Shown here: positions 22,531-33,958 of the stretch, piece by piece
Layout: every line of letters starts with the position of its first letter
Numbering within the stretch: the stretch's first letter is position 1
NCBI RefSeq assembly: GCF_965363235.1
Contig: NC_134851.1
Location: 49,604,833-49,668,832, forward strand
Origin: Mytilus galloprovincialis
Taxonomy: Eukaryota > Mollusca > Bivalvia > Mytilida > Mytilidae
Length of the DNA: 64,000 nucleotides
Direction: 5' to 3'
Made by a program: the position numbers and the translations under genes
The notes under the pieces: generated by a model
The model's input: the letters and a program-made list of their open reading frames with translations, nothing else
Databases searched by the model: none
Told to the model about the DNA's origin: nothing

Positions 22531-25500
22531 TGTAAACTGATCGTCAGGTGATTATTTTCTAAATATTTATAACTAGGTCTCATAAATGAGACTTGTTTGC
22601 AAAGTATATTGTTTTGCATTGAATGATATTAATTAACTCCCTCATGATTTTATTAGAAATTTAATGTGCCGTTTGAATACACACTATCATAAATATAGGT
22701 TTAGTTTTAGTTTAAACATATTTTATTCGCTCAAAGCAAAAAGGATCAGACACAAGTAAAACATACTTATAAAGTCTTCTCCACAATACAATAAATATAA
22801 CAATACAAACTGAACTTGAGCATGCGTTGTATAATATAATATAAGGTTTAATTATAGGTCTGAGGTATAATCAAATATTTTGGAATCAACTTTGGGGTCT
22901 TAAAGAGCAAGTCTCTGTACAACGTTTTGTTTATAAGCATGCACTTTAAATGAGTAAAGCGACCACTTTTCTTGAGATGGAAAACTGTAAACAAAATATT
23001 TTGTTTCAGATATGATTTCTTTTAATTCTATTGATGATCTTCAACAATAAAATCTGTAATATCATTTATTCTGTAACGCTTGTTTGGTTAGAATTACTGA
23101 TAGATTGAGTTCCAATCTTGGAAATTATTTAAGCATAGTATTACTAAAGGTGATTTTGATAGCAATCGTTTTCGCCAAAAAATTCTTGAATAACAGTGGA
23201 GAGATAAAAGTAACATAATATGTTTTCACTGAATTTCAGTTGCCAAGATGATACAGTAAGTATGCGGAAATGGAAAGTGGGAAGTTGGAAAAATACAAAA
23301 AAATAAAAAAAATAAAATTGTATTATAGTTGTGTAGCAAGATGATACATTGACATAGACCATTGCACCTCGGTCTCAACTTTTTAGATTTTTCATTGTGT
23401 GTTACAAAATAAAACATAGAAGACTCACACGACGATAATTCAATTTAATTATTACCCTTTCGGTCCTCATTTAACTATTCGTTGTAACATATTTCTATTT
23501 AATGGTTCCAGATTCATTTTATCACCTATCATATACATTTAAACGCTACATTAACTAAAATGTGTCATTTAAATATATACATTCAGACGTTAAATTCCGG
23601 CTTTTTGATCCATATAAATGATCACAAATTAAATTTCCTCATAATTGATAGCTCTTTGACAGCTTTATTCAAATAACTTTTGGGGTTTTGTAGTGTGTTA
23701 ATTTTGGGAATTTAATCAGTCAATATCTTGAAACTAAAAGTCATACTGTAATGTTATCTATTTTTTGTCAAATATTTAAGAACAGTTTTTGCAAACATTC
23801 AACTTGAAATGCGACATTTTGTCTTCAAATAAATGAAAGTATAAAGCATTTTGTACTATTCAAGAATAAAATATTTCTTGAATAAACATTAATTTCAATT
23901 TCTTTTTGTCTGAATACTGACGAAAAGATTTTACAATAATGATCAATATCTATAACTTGCTAGTCTTCAAAACGTTGACCATTATTGTCTGGAATATGCA
24001 GATCATTTTATATTTCCAAAATTAGCAAAATACATTTTGTTATGTGATATATATTAAATAAGCTTACCTTTGTTTAATAATTTAGATACATATAACTCGT
24101 ATCCAGTACATGCATCTATATTCTTCATCAAATCATGCTTGTTTTATCATAGATCAAAAAAGTTGTATTGCCATTTATCCCGGTCTATCAATATAAATCA
24201 TCACCTGCTTAAACCTTCCCTTTTGGTAGGCCTAAATACCTCTTGATCATAAAATGCGTCTTATCGTCATTAAAAACTATTATCTAGTACATTGTGGAAA
24301 TTCTATAAATGGATGTTTATGATATGATTTTTCGATAGATTTTATTTTTTGAAAAGATGCGGATATATTATGAGAAATGTTTTATTACATTTATTATTTT
24401 TATATTACCTATCAGTTCATTTATTATTCGGTAATTGTTTAAATCATCATATTTAGCCATCCAATGATATAACGTCTCATATTTTGTTATTTAATGCAGT
24501 TCCTTTGAAAGTACTTTTTATGCATACCAAGTATGGAAATATTTTTTTTTATTTTCGCATGATAATTCAGAGAAGATGAATGAACACTTCGTCATCTCAT
24601 ATCATCATCAGAAGTAAGATTTTTATGGATCACACTTTTCATGAGAATTAAAACGTTAAAAAGATGTACAGTTTAGAATTTGAATGGACAAAATTCTGAC
24701 TAAAGTTGTGTAGTTCATAAAACGTTTGCTGTTATTGGATGTAATCTCAAGTGTATTTTCCCGTATCCATGAAGTCATACCTACCTGGGGATCTCTCCAT
24801 GTCCAAATTTGGCAACAGTAATTATATTATTTTCGTTGGACACCCGAATTCGTAGTTAAAGTCACTTGCGAAAGCTATGAAAACTATGCAAAGTAGAACC
24901 CCATGAAAAGAAGTTTTAAGGTATCTTAACTTTCCCTGTCTCGTGCTTTTATTTTCCTTTTTGTATCCTCTCCTGTTCATATTTTGATAATTGATATTTG
25001 ATGTTAAAAACCACGTTCAACACTTCTGATTATTTCGTTCAGGCCAGTTTTATATAGTGGAGAAAGCCGTGGTTTTCGGCCAGAACCTCCGACCTTCGGA
25101 TGTAAAATGACAATCCTTACCACCAATTAATATTCTTTTCCGGTGTGACATTTGAGCACACAACTGCAGTGTTGAGATGTTTATTTGAAACCAAAGTTTT
25201 AATGTTAAACGTATTTCAATACTGATGTAACATTTAGACATAAGGAAAGAAATATAACACTGAAGAATTTTCTTAGTTTTTATTGTGATTTCTAATTTGA
25301 ATTTAGCCAACAGAAGTAGCTCTGTTCGTCGATGAATGCGCCATTGTGTCTTTGAGATTTGACAGGACAATTCATGTATTTCAAAATATGAATCTTTTGT
25401 AATTGTATTTTTTCGTAGGTTTGTGATTTCACAGTTAAAACAATAACAAACAATGTTACTTGTAAGGGTGTTCGTAGTCGGATATCCTTGTTTAATAAAT

Positions 25501-25699
25501 ACACATTTTTATTTCCGTCATATCATTAATTACATAAACTGACCAATTTAGTGAGGTTAGTGCAATAATGTTAAATAATTGTTAAGGCATTTTATTGATG
25601 GCAATGAATTGAATATTATGGATTTCATAGATGACAACATATATGTTCTAATTATTACAATATCCCCTTTTCAATGAATATGACCTTCCATTTCGACTT
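22531..25699. other. Intergenic DNA between genes A and B
   Basis: AT-rich; minus-strand ORFs at 23144-23417 and 25050-25504 have low-complexity or unconvincing translations. No RNA gene or repeat recognised. Confidence 0.45.
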
Positions 25700-25734
25700 A
25701 TCACTTGGGATGAACTCACATGCGAATGACGATG

Positions 25735-25955
25735 GGTTACACATACGGGGGGGCGGGATCTACTTACCCTTCCAGAGCACCTGAGATCAACCGCAATTTG
25801 AAAATGGTCTTGTATGGTTCAGTCTGTAGTTTTCTATATATTTCTGTCTTCTGTTGTTTGTCTCTTTCCTTTTTATTATTAAGATATGACATTGTCAGCT
25901 TATTTTCAACTTATGAGTTTGAATGTGCCTTTGTAATCTTTAGACTCTAACCTGT
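25735..25955 (-). repeat. GAGGGACGAAAGATACC-family repeat, diverged
   Basis: Aligns in order with 46,165-46,395: GATCTACTTACCCTTCCAGA, GTTTTCTATATAT, CATTGTCAGCTTATTTTCAA, TATGAGTTTGA. The ORF at 25720-25950 derives from it. Confidence 0.65.
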
Positions 25956-26419
25956 ACAAACATTACAGCTCACGACGATCACTTACGTTTACACTATGAA
26001 CGCATCTTTGATTGTGTACTTAAACGAATCAGATATCTTGTGATTACACGTATTTTTCCTTTACCCATATCGTCTCTATTTTCTACACACTTTTCTGGAT
26101 GTGTTCATATAATGTTTAATAATCTATCTGTTTATTTAAATGATTTAACTTTTGGTTCTTAGCCATACCCAATATTATGATAACTTTTAGAAATAATAAT
26201 TCTTCTTTGATAAGTTTTTTTTACGAAGAACATACTGTTATTAGATATGGTTAGTAGGTTTCTTCTGTCATTCTTGTCCATGGTAAATATTATAACGATT
26301 ACCTTTTTTTAGTATTTTGTTGAGGGGTATAATTGGATATATAAGAATGTAAAAATTTTCATTAAAAACACAAATACAGTTTTACTGGATTATGTACAGT
26401 GTCACTTATTGTAGACGTG

Positions 26420-29400
26420 TTATACGTTAATGCATTTACAGCATCCATGCAAATAAAATATATCTATTTCCAAATGAGAAATGTATATGGCTGTTGCTGA
26501 CGTGTATCCTGTTTTGTAGACAACTGCTGAAGTGGCTTGATCAATGTAGTGACAACGGCAACCAGTACAACGCGTGGCTTGACTGAAAGAGAAAACAGTA
26601 CAATAAATAATTTGGTCCGAGACCACAATTGTCGTCCCTTGATTTTCGTTGTTCACGAATATAGTCCCTAGTGTTAACAGTGGGTTACTTGCCAATAATT
26701 TTTATACCCCTTCCAAATTTATTTCTCCATGTTTAATGCCTCAAATTGTAAGTAGGGGGGTGAAACTACACTGTAAAAAAATTTGGGTCCAGAATTTTAC
26801 AGGAAAGTAGTGATTTGGTCCAGCTGAAAAAGGTTAAAAATTAGCACTTCGGAAGCTGTCAAAAGATTTCAAGACACCCTAAACACAAAATTGTCCATAT
26901 TTTGAGTTAGAGGCGATGAAGTTTTCTATATTTTTGATATAATTTGTCCCAAAAGTAGTTCAACACACTGTAAAAATTTCATTGAGAAAGCGCAGGTGGG
27001 ATTTTTTTTATTTTCATTTATGTTCTAAAAGAAATGCACTACGAATTAATTGTGTTCTCGGACCTAAGAGGTGAAGTCTGTAAATATAGAATCTGTACTT
27101 TGGCAACTTCCCTAAATGATTTGGTGGTTTCAATTTGTCAAATAGCATGAAACTAAAGGATTTACACTTTTATATTATAGAATTTCTGCAAAAATGACCA
27201 ATTTTGGCATTTTATGGTCAAAATAGGCATTTTAAGGCTTTTTCAATAATGATGCATACATGGCATCCTGACTTTTTATCTGACAGGTTTTCATGTGTCA
27301 ATACTTGTGTTTCTATGCCTCTATCTAGTTCTTTTGCTTGTTTATGAACTCAGAATCTACAGAAAAGAACATTATCTCAGACAATATGTACAAAATGTGT
27401 TGTATAAATGACCCTTGTCTTAACGCCCTGTTTGGATGAAGTCAAAAGTGGGGTTCTTGGTACATAAAATTTGAAGTCCACAATAAAGACCTCACTAAAT
27501 TTGTATCAAAAGCACTTTGCAATGTCTATTGTACCTGTTCCATCTCACATAATATCTTTCTTTTCTTCTGTAGGATAGCAAGTGGTTTAGATATAAGCCT
27601 GTTGAGACTAAAATTGCATTCAAGTTTTTCATTAAAAAGGCAAAAATCTTTGTATCATACCATACTGTCTGTAAGAAAAGTTAATTGCAAGAGCCTTTTT
27701 GTGCTCAGATTTGTTGTATCATGTCACATGAGTATAGAAATGATAAAAAAGACACAATTTTTTATTTCTTATAGCCTCAATATGCATTTTTTAATGTAAA
27801 TATGTGGCACGGCCTAAATTGACCCTTATTTCTTTCCAGTCTTACTTGGCTTAAGACCCTTTTAAAGTAATATGATATGTTATTTGTGACTTTTCTTTCC
27901 ATTTAAAGTACATTCAATACATATGTAAGGATTATTTATAACCTAAAAGCTTCACAAATTTAAAATTGCTGGAAAATATTACATCTTCATGTAAGGCCCC
28001 CTTTCATTGAAAAACCTCAATTTTTAGGCCCAGGCTGATATAAATTTGACTTTTGAATAATTATGCTAAGTCTGATATATCAAATGAGTACTCTATTGCT
28101 TTTAATACATAATAAATGATATATTAGGGCATTTAAAAAGTATTTTTTTGCAATATTTTAATTTTCAAAGCCCAAAATGTTGATAGTTGAAATTATTCAA
28201 TTTTAACGTCAAAATTAAACACGCAAAGATGAGTATAGAATTTAGCATATTGTCTATAATATATATCCTATTGTTATGAAACTTTGCAAGCAGTGTTATA
28301 ATTTATTAAGCTTTGGTCATACCAAGTTTTTTTAAGATTTGTCAACTCTTTCTATCCTATTAGGTCCGAGACCACAATTGTCGTCCCTTGATTTTCGTTG
28401 TTCACGAATATAGTCCCTAGTGTTAACAGTGGGTTACTTGCCAATAATTTTTATACCCCTTCCAAATTTATTTCTCCATGTTTAATGCCTCAAATTGTAA
28501 GTAGGGGGGTGAAACTACACTGTAAAAAAATTTGGGTCCAGAATTTTACAGGAAAGTAGTGATTTGGTCCAGCTGAAAAAGGTTAAAAATTAGCACTTCG
28601 GAAGCTGTCAAAAGATTTCAAGACACCCTAAACACAAAATTGTCCATATTTTGAGTTAGAGGCGATGAAGTTTTCTATATTTTTGATATAATTTGTCCCA
28701 AAAGTAGTTCAACACACTGTAAAAATTTCATTGAGAAAGCGCAGGTGGGATTTTTTTTATTTTCATTTATGTTCTAAAAGAAATGCACTACGAATTAATT
28801 GTGTTCTCGGACCATTTGTCTGAAATAAAAACCAATACAATCAACGTCAAAAACTTTTTTGAAAAATAAATCATTAAAACCAATGGCTTGGTTAAATTGA
28901 AATCATATTAATTGATAGCTTGTCTACACAGACAACAGAACAACTGATTGTTTTTCTACAAGAACAAACCAATACTATAAATATCTAGTATGAAAATTAA
29001 ACCAGTACAACAAATAGTCTCTCTAACATGAAAACCATAACAACAAAGAGAAACCAGAGCAGCACAAATCTTGAAACATAATAAATTAAGCAACGGAAAA
29101 AAAGCAACGGCACGCTACAATATGCAGTGTGTAAAAATGTGGTTTTTTAATTGCACTAAAAGAGGGACGAAAGATACCAGAGGGACAGTCAAACTCATAA
29201 ATCGACTCTTAACTGACAAAGCCATGGCTAAAGATGAAAAGGACAAACAGACAGACAATAGTACACATAACACAACATAGAAAACTAAAGAATAAACAAC
29301 ACGAACTCTACCAAAAACTAGGAGTGATCTCGGGTGCTCCGGAAGGGTAACACTAACTTTTCACAGGTTTAAAAATATACAAATAACTCGATATGCTTAT

Positions 29401-32400
29401 TTAAAGAGCTAGGTGATTGTTTGTCTCTTATAAAAGTGTAACCTTTGGATTATATTTTCAGTTATTTTCTGCTTATGAGTTTGTGGTATCTTCAGCCTCT
29501 CTTCTACAGTCATTAGTATTACCTGCATTCTTCTTTCCAGAATACCTGCGGCAAGTTTATCATCTGTTGTGTATCATTGAACTGTACGATTGCCCTAGTT
29601 ATGCCATTTATGTTTCGATAGAATGCAGGTGATTCAATGGCTCGTTTTCTGAAAACAAATAAATGTAAAAAGTTGATGACAATTGGTTATAATCAATTCC
29701 CTCACATGTGATGGCATTACGATTGAAAGAAATGACGTTTTCAGTGATTTTTTCGGCTAATGTCTGGGTGTCCTTTTTGTATATTTCAACTTTCTTTTAA
29801 GACAACATTCTTCAGTTATAACAGTATTATACGTTTGCTCTTGGTATAAATGAACAATTATTTATATCCTGACCATAGTTGTATATATGACTACATACGT
29901 ATAACCGGATATCCTGTGCACAAAACAAATTCAAGGTTAAGTCTAGAAGTACATATTTTATAAATTAGTTTTATTTTTTTTTTACTAGCATTTAGTAACT
30001 TCGAGTATTCTTGAAACAATGCTTAGAATCTTTTGTTTGTATACTAGTTGTTTTAATGCGTTGTGCCGATCTTTTACGTGCAGTTTTTAAATGAACTTTA
30101 CTTTGTTATTCTGTAGTGCTTAAACACATCTGGTAAGGGCAGGCCGGGATTGCTCTCACAAACATTAGATATGTACCTGTCACAATTCAGGGTCCAATAA
30201 TATCGTGGTTGTCTTATTTTCTCATTTTTGAAGGCGTGACTATATTGAATTTTTCGAAAAACTAAGGATTTTCTTACCTCCAGGAGAATATAACCTTAGA
30301 CGTATTTGGCACAACGTTTTGGAATTTTGGGTCCTCAATGCTCTTCAACTTTGAATTGAATGTTTTACAATGGTAAAAAGATATCTTGTTTGAAATCATA
30401 CCACACGTCTTAATTTTAATAATGACTTTTTGACAAGAATATACTAGTGTTTGTCTAGTTTCTATAACAAGGACGTAAACTCACAAAAATACGGAACTTA
30501 GAGGAAAATAAATTTAAAAAGTCCACTCTTAAAAAAATGGTTAAATATTTTTAATCAAGACAGAATGATGCCATTGTATCAATGCCTGCTGTCTTAAAAT
30601 TACAAAAGTGACTAAACAATCAAAACATCACTTACGATTGACAACATCCATGGTTGTAAACACCTGCACGGTTGTGGTCCGATTTAGATGCACGTCCTAC
30701 TGCATTAGATACACACTTGAAACTGCAATTCTTATTAGAATTGAAATATTCATTAGTAGGCGTAAGACGTTTCGCACCTTTTAACAATATCTCTTCGTAG
30801 GAAATATTAGTTGTATAAATACCATATATGGTGGGATAGTATTTAATAAGATTTTCACGAGTTATTCTTGTATCTGTTTCCTTCTCCTTCAATCTGAAAT
30901 GCAGATAAATTTTAAACAATTCTATTCGCAGATGTGTGGTTAATTATAATGTGGTTATCTTTTTTATTAAGGTGACGTGCCCTTGCCCGATTTATGGTAC
31001 TCATATATCTCAACATGTACGTTTCGCTCGTGTATGTAACAACGTATTAGATTTACGCGAGAGAAGGCTATGTATAACTGAAAAATAATTACATTAGGGT
31101 TTCCGAAATCACAAACTTGTCAAAACATTTACTATACTGGTACCTTTGATGACTATTTACTAAATGTTATCATCGGTACAAGAACAATCATTTGTTAATT
31201 TAACTTTACATGCAGACTTCTTATACGTTCAGGAATTTCACATCCAATCTTTTATTGTTATATTCTTTACAAAGCACAAAAATGTAAGTATATAGCTGAC
31301 TACGCGGTATTGGCTTTGCTCATTGTTGAAGGCCGTACGGTGATCTATAGTTGTTAATGTTTGTGTCATTTTGGTCTCTTGTGGATAGTTGTCTCATTGG
31401 CAATCATACCACATCTTCTTTTTTATATTTTCCCCTTAATAGCTAGCAAAACCTTTAAAAAGACTTGTTAAGAAGGAATATAGTAACGATACTGGTGTCA
31501 GGTCATGAAAGATTGCATATTTTGGCTTTAATATTGATTCACTTATAGGGTCTCTCCGTCGGAATTAAATACCTGTATTCTAAAACCAGTTGTTGACGGT
31601 TATATGTTTTTCTCATATATTTTATGATTTTATTATACTAAACCCCTAACGTGAGGAATTGTGCTTGATATTCATATGATTAAGACTTAATTTTTCAATC
31701 AGTTTTAATGAGGTCTGCAGCTGGCATGTCAATAATTGCCAGTAGTCTTTTGTTATTTATGTATTATTGCCATTTTATTTATTTTCTTTTGATACCTCTG
31801 ACATCGGACGTTTAGATTGACGTCCATTTTCACTGAACTAGTAAACATATTTGATTAAGGACCAGCTGAAAGACGCTGCATTGAAGACCTATTCGTAGCT
31901 TTCGGCTGTTGTCTGTCTTATGGTCGGGTTAATGTCTCTTTGACACATTGCCCATTTCCATTCTCAATTTCATTTATCTTTTCAGTTTTTCTTGTGATGA
32001 CACTGTGATACCTGCAGTTTTTAATGAGTCCTTTTATTTGTATTCGGAATTAATTTTAGAGATTTGAACATCGGCATCATCATATTGCCTTAGTTTATCA
32101 CTGAATACAAGTGAGAGGTTTATCTAGCTTTAAAATCAGGTTTAATTCATTATTTTCTACACAAGAAAATGTCTGTAACACGTCAGGAATATGAAAGTTG
32201 CTATTCATTCGTTTGATGTGTCTGAGCTTATGATTTTGGCATTCGATTAGGGGTTTTCTTTTTAGAATTATCCTCGGCGTTCAGTGTTTTATGATTTTAT
32301 TCTTTTATCAATGATTATGACCCTTGAAAAACAATGATAATGTTCCCCTTCCATTATCGTTGATTTCCTGATAAAATCGTTGCATCGTATATCTGTTTGG

Positions 32401-33958
32401 AAACAACCACTATTACTTTTTATCTTGGAAACTCATACAACATGTATCGCCTTAAAATAATTTTTATCAAAAGTGTATCATAAAAAAAATGAAACTTGCT
32501 TCATATTAGGCAATATAAGACTTTAAAAAAGGAACTTACAGAAACTCTCTCCAGCAAATAATGCCAACCAGTGCCAAACTTATTCCAATGAATGTTATGG
32601 CAAGACATACCTTTAAAACAATGATAGTTACATTGATGATGTGTAAAATATAAAAACATACTTCTACATTCAGAATAAATGTTAAGATCTTTTTAGGATT
32701 TTTGCAAAGTTCTATATGTTAGCCTGTGACAAATAATTACAACAAATCACCATGTTTACATTAAAACAGATATTTTACAAGAAATGCAAAACATATTAAA
32801 GGAATATTGAAACAAATCAATCGAAAGCAAACTAACAATGCCACAAACGTTACGCAAAACGCGCAAAATTGAGCAACACGAACCATACCAAACAAGGTTT
32901 GATCTCAGGTGCTCTGAAAAGTTGGGAGATTGTCAAGTTATTTAACCTTCAGATGACGACAAGCAGTAAATCACCGTGTCTGATTCTTTTTCTTTTTGCG
33001 TCTAAGTTTCTCCTCTTTCTTTTGTTGTTTTTTTTTTAAGTTTTGTTAGACTTTCAGTGTATAAATCGTGTTTGTGTTCTCTACCTAATTAACAATATCA
33101 AAAAAACTATTTTTAATATCTGAGATGATAAATAAAGGCAACAGTAGTATACCGCTGTTTAAAATTAATAAATCGATGGAGAGAAAACAAATCCGCATTA
33201 AAAACTTAAACCAAGGGCTACATTCATCTATTGGAGGAAAACAACGAAACAACAGACACAATGAGGTGCAACAAAAAACAAACGACAATGCAATATACAT
33301 AGAAAGAAACTATTATATAACAACTGCCATAATGATAAAACATTTATACAAAAGTGGAATCTAGTTGTACAAGTGAATCCTGATAACGTAGAACGGTTTT
33401 GGTTTTGGTTAAAAAAAAAAGGAATGCTGAGTCAGACGAGTGTAAGCCTTTATTGAAACACTAACAAAAAGAGGGTTTCAATGCATACCAAGTGATTTGA
33501 ACATTATACTTAGCGTAATTCATTTCAACTTTCTGATTGCAATTAATATTTAGATAATGAAGTCTTAAATGAAGTTTTGGTATACATACAGTTGTTAATG
33601 TCTGTGTCATTTTGATCTCTTGTGGACAGTTATCTCATTGGCAATCATACCACATCTTCTTTTTTATATATACATTTAGTTTATAAATATTGCATACTTG
33701 TATATGTAAATGAGAATATAAAAAAGAATAATCTATAGTTGCGTTTAAGCTATCGAAAATTGAATGGTTGTTGTACGTCATCCTTGTACTCCGATCCTTA
33801 ATTGTTTGTTGTCTGTTTGGCACTCACGGCATATATTTTTGATTTTCATAATGATGCTAATAGCTTTATATATGGTAGTATCCAGCTACAATAATGATAC
33901 ATGATAAACTATGTATTGAACTTTTACTTACCCATATATTAGCACAGCGGTCTCCCAT
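26420..33958 (-). CDS. Gene B: membrane-anchored cystine-knot cytokine-like protein without furin site
   Basis: Five exons: 33958-33932, 32610-32540, 30893-30636, 29648-29523, 26582-26420 (27, 71, 258, 126, 163 bp), GT-AG, phases 0,2,2,2. Product 214 aa: MGDRCANIW tail, membrane span about 10-29 ending in CWREF, propeptide with NCSFKC (C89, C93), then HGCCQ (C116, C117), C160, RCTGCRC (C166, C169, C171) and the terminal CCKC. IVQFND and SHLEIDIFYLHGCCKC are shared with gene C. Family reading as for gene A: Spatzle/neurotrophin-like knot, IL-17-type knot as alternative. Where A has RQKR and C has RKKR, this protein reads GRASKSDHNRAG, with no R-X-K/R-R motif, so it may stay membrane-bound or be cut elsewhere. 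Introns hold a 2.2-kb mobile element and at least eight repeat fragments. The start is the only in-frame ATG after an upstream stop. Confidence 0.8.
26614..27064. repeat. Left 451-bp terminal direct repeat
   Basis: Matches 28363-28813 throughout as far as I can read. It begins GGTCCGAGACC and ends CTCGGACC. Confidence 0.92.
28363..28813. repeat. Right 451-bp terminal direct repeat
   Basis: Matches 26614-27064. It is followed by ATTT, which matches the four bases before the left repeat. Confidence 0.92.
29155..29350 (+). repeat. GAGGGACGAAAGATACC-family repeat in intron 4 of gene B
   Basis: Landmarks in order: GAGGGACGAAAGATACCAGA, GACAGTCAAACTCATAAATC, GCCATGGCTAAAGATGAAAA, GATCTCGGGTGCTCCGGAAG. 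The ORF at 29071-29280 lies on it and is not a gene. Confidence 0.75.
30225..30365 (-). repeat. CGCGTTTCGTCTAC-family fragment, internal part
   Basis: Reverse complement of the internal part of the unit at 16.1 kb: TTTTCGAAAAACTAAGGATT, TATTTGGCACAACGTTTTGG, TCCTCAATGCTCTTCAAC. Confidence 0.65.
31295..31425 (+). repeat. SINE-like repeat, 3' part, in intron 2 of gene B
   Basis: CGGTATTGGCTTTGCTCATT, AGGCCGTACGGTGATC, TGTCTCATTGGCAATCATAC and a T-rich end, as in the 63.5-kb copy. Confidence 0.8.
31545..31975 (+). mobile_element. Penelope-like retroelement 3' end plus its tail
   Basis: Noncoding remains of the same 3' region found on the minus strand at 61.9-62.6 kb: AAACCAGTTGTTGACGG, CTAAACCCCTAACGTGAGGA, GCTTGATATTCATATGAT, CAATCAGTTTTAATGAGGTC, then the TATGGTCGGG tail ending in CCATTTCCATTCTCAATTTC. 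This copy shows that the 3' region and the tail are contiguous parts of one element. Confidence 0.65.
32100..32290 (+). repeat. AAAACCAGGTT-family repeat in intron 2 of gene B
   Basis: TAGCTTTAAAATCAGGTTTA, GAAAATGTCTGTAACACGTC, CAGGAATATGAAAGTTG, TTTGATGTGTCTGAGCTTAT and TCCTCGGCGTTCAGTGTTTT follow the family order. Confidence 0.7.
32850..32930 (+). repeat. Short fragment of the GAGGGACGAAAGATACC family
   Basis: Only the far part is kept: AACACGAACCATACCAAAC and GATCTCAGGTGCTCTGAAAA, parallel to 29,300-29,345. Confidence 0.5.
33125..33310 (-). repeat. AAAACCAGGTT-family repeat, distal part
   Basis: AAATAAAGGCAACAGTAGTA, ACCGCTGTTTAAAA, AACGACAATGCAATA; parallel to 48,890-49,060. ORFs on both strands here are repeat translations. 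Confidence 0.7.
33585..33665 (+). repeat. SINE-like repeat, terminal fragment
   Basis: TTGTTAATGTCTGTGTCATT, TGGACAGTTATCTCATTGG, CATACCACATCTTC and a T-rich end. Confidence 0.75.

Larger units (their letters stand above)
26614..28813. mobile_element. 2.2-kb element with identical 451-bp terminal direct repeats
   Basis: The 451-bp ends (26614-27064 and 28363-28813) look identical base for base. They flank 1298 bp with no real ORF. The whole is bracketed by ATTT at 26610-26613 and 28814-28817, while the inner flanks (TAAG, ATTA) do not match, so the unit inserted once as a whole. Each direct repeat starts GGTCCGAGACCACAATT and ends AATTGTGTTCTCGGACC, so each has inverted ends of its own. It does not have TG/CA LTR ends, an obvious tRNA primer site or a polypurine tract. 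It is best described as a non-autonomous, recently inserted LTR-like or composite element in intron 4 of gene B. Confidence 0.85.

Noticed and set aside
26614..28813. Ordinary LTR retrotransposon
   Set aside because: Direct repeats and target duplication fit, but the ends are not TG/CA and no primer site, polypurine tract or gag-pol ORF is visible; kept as an unusual element instead.
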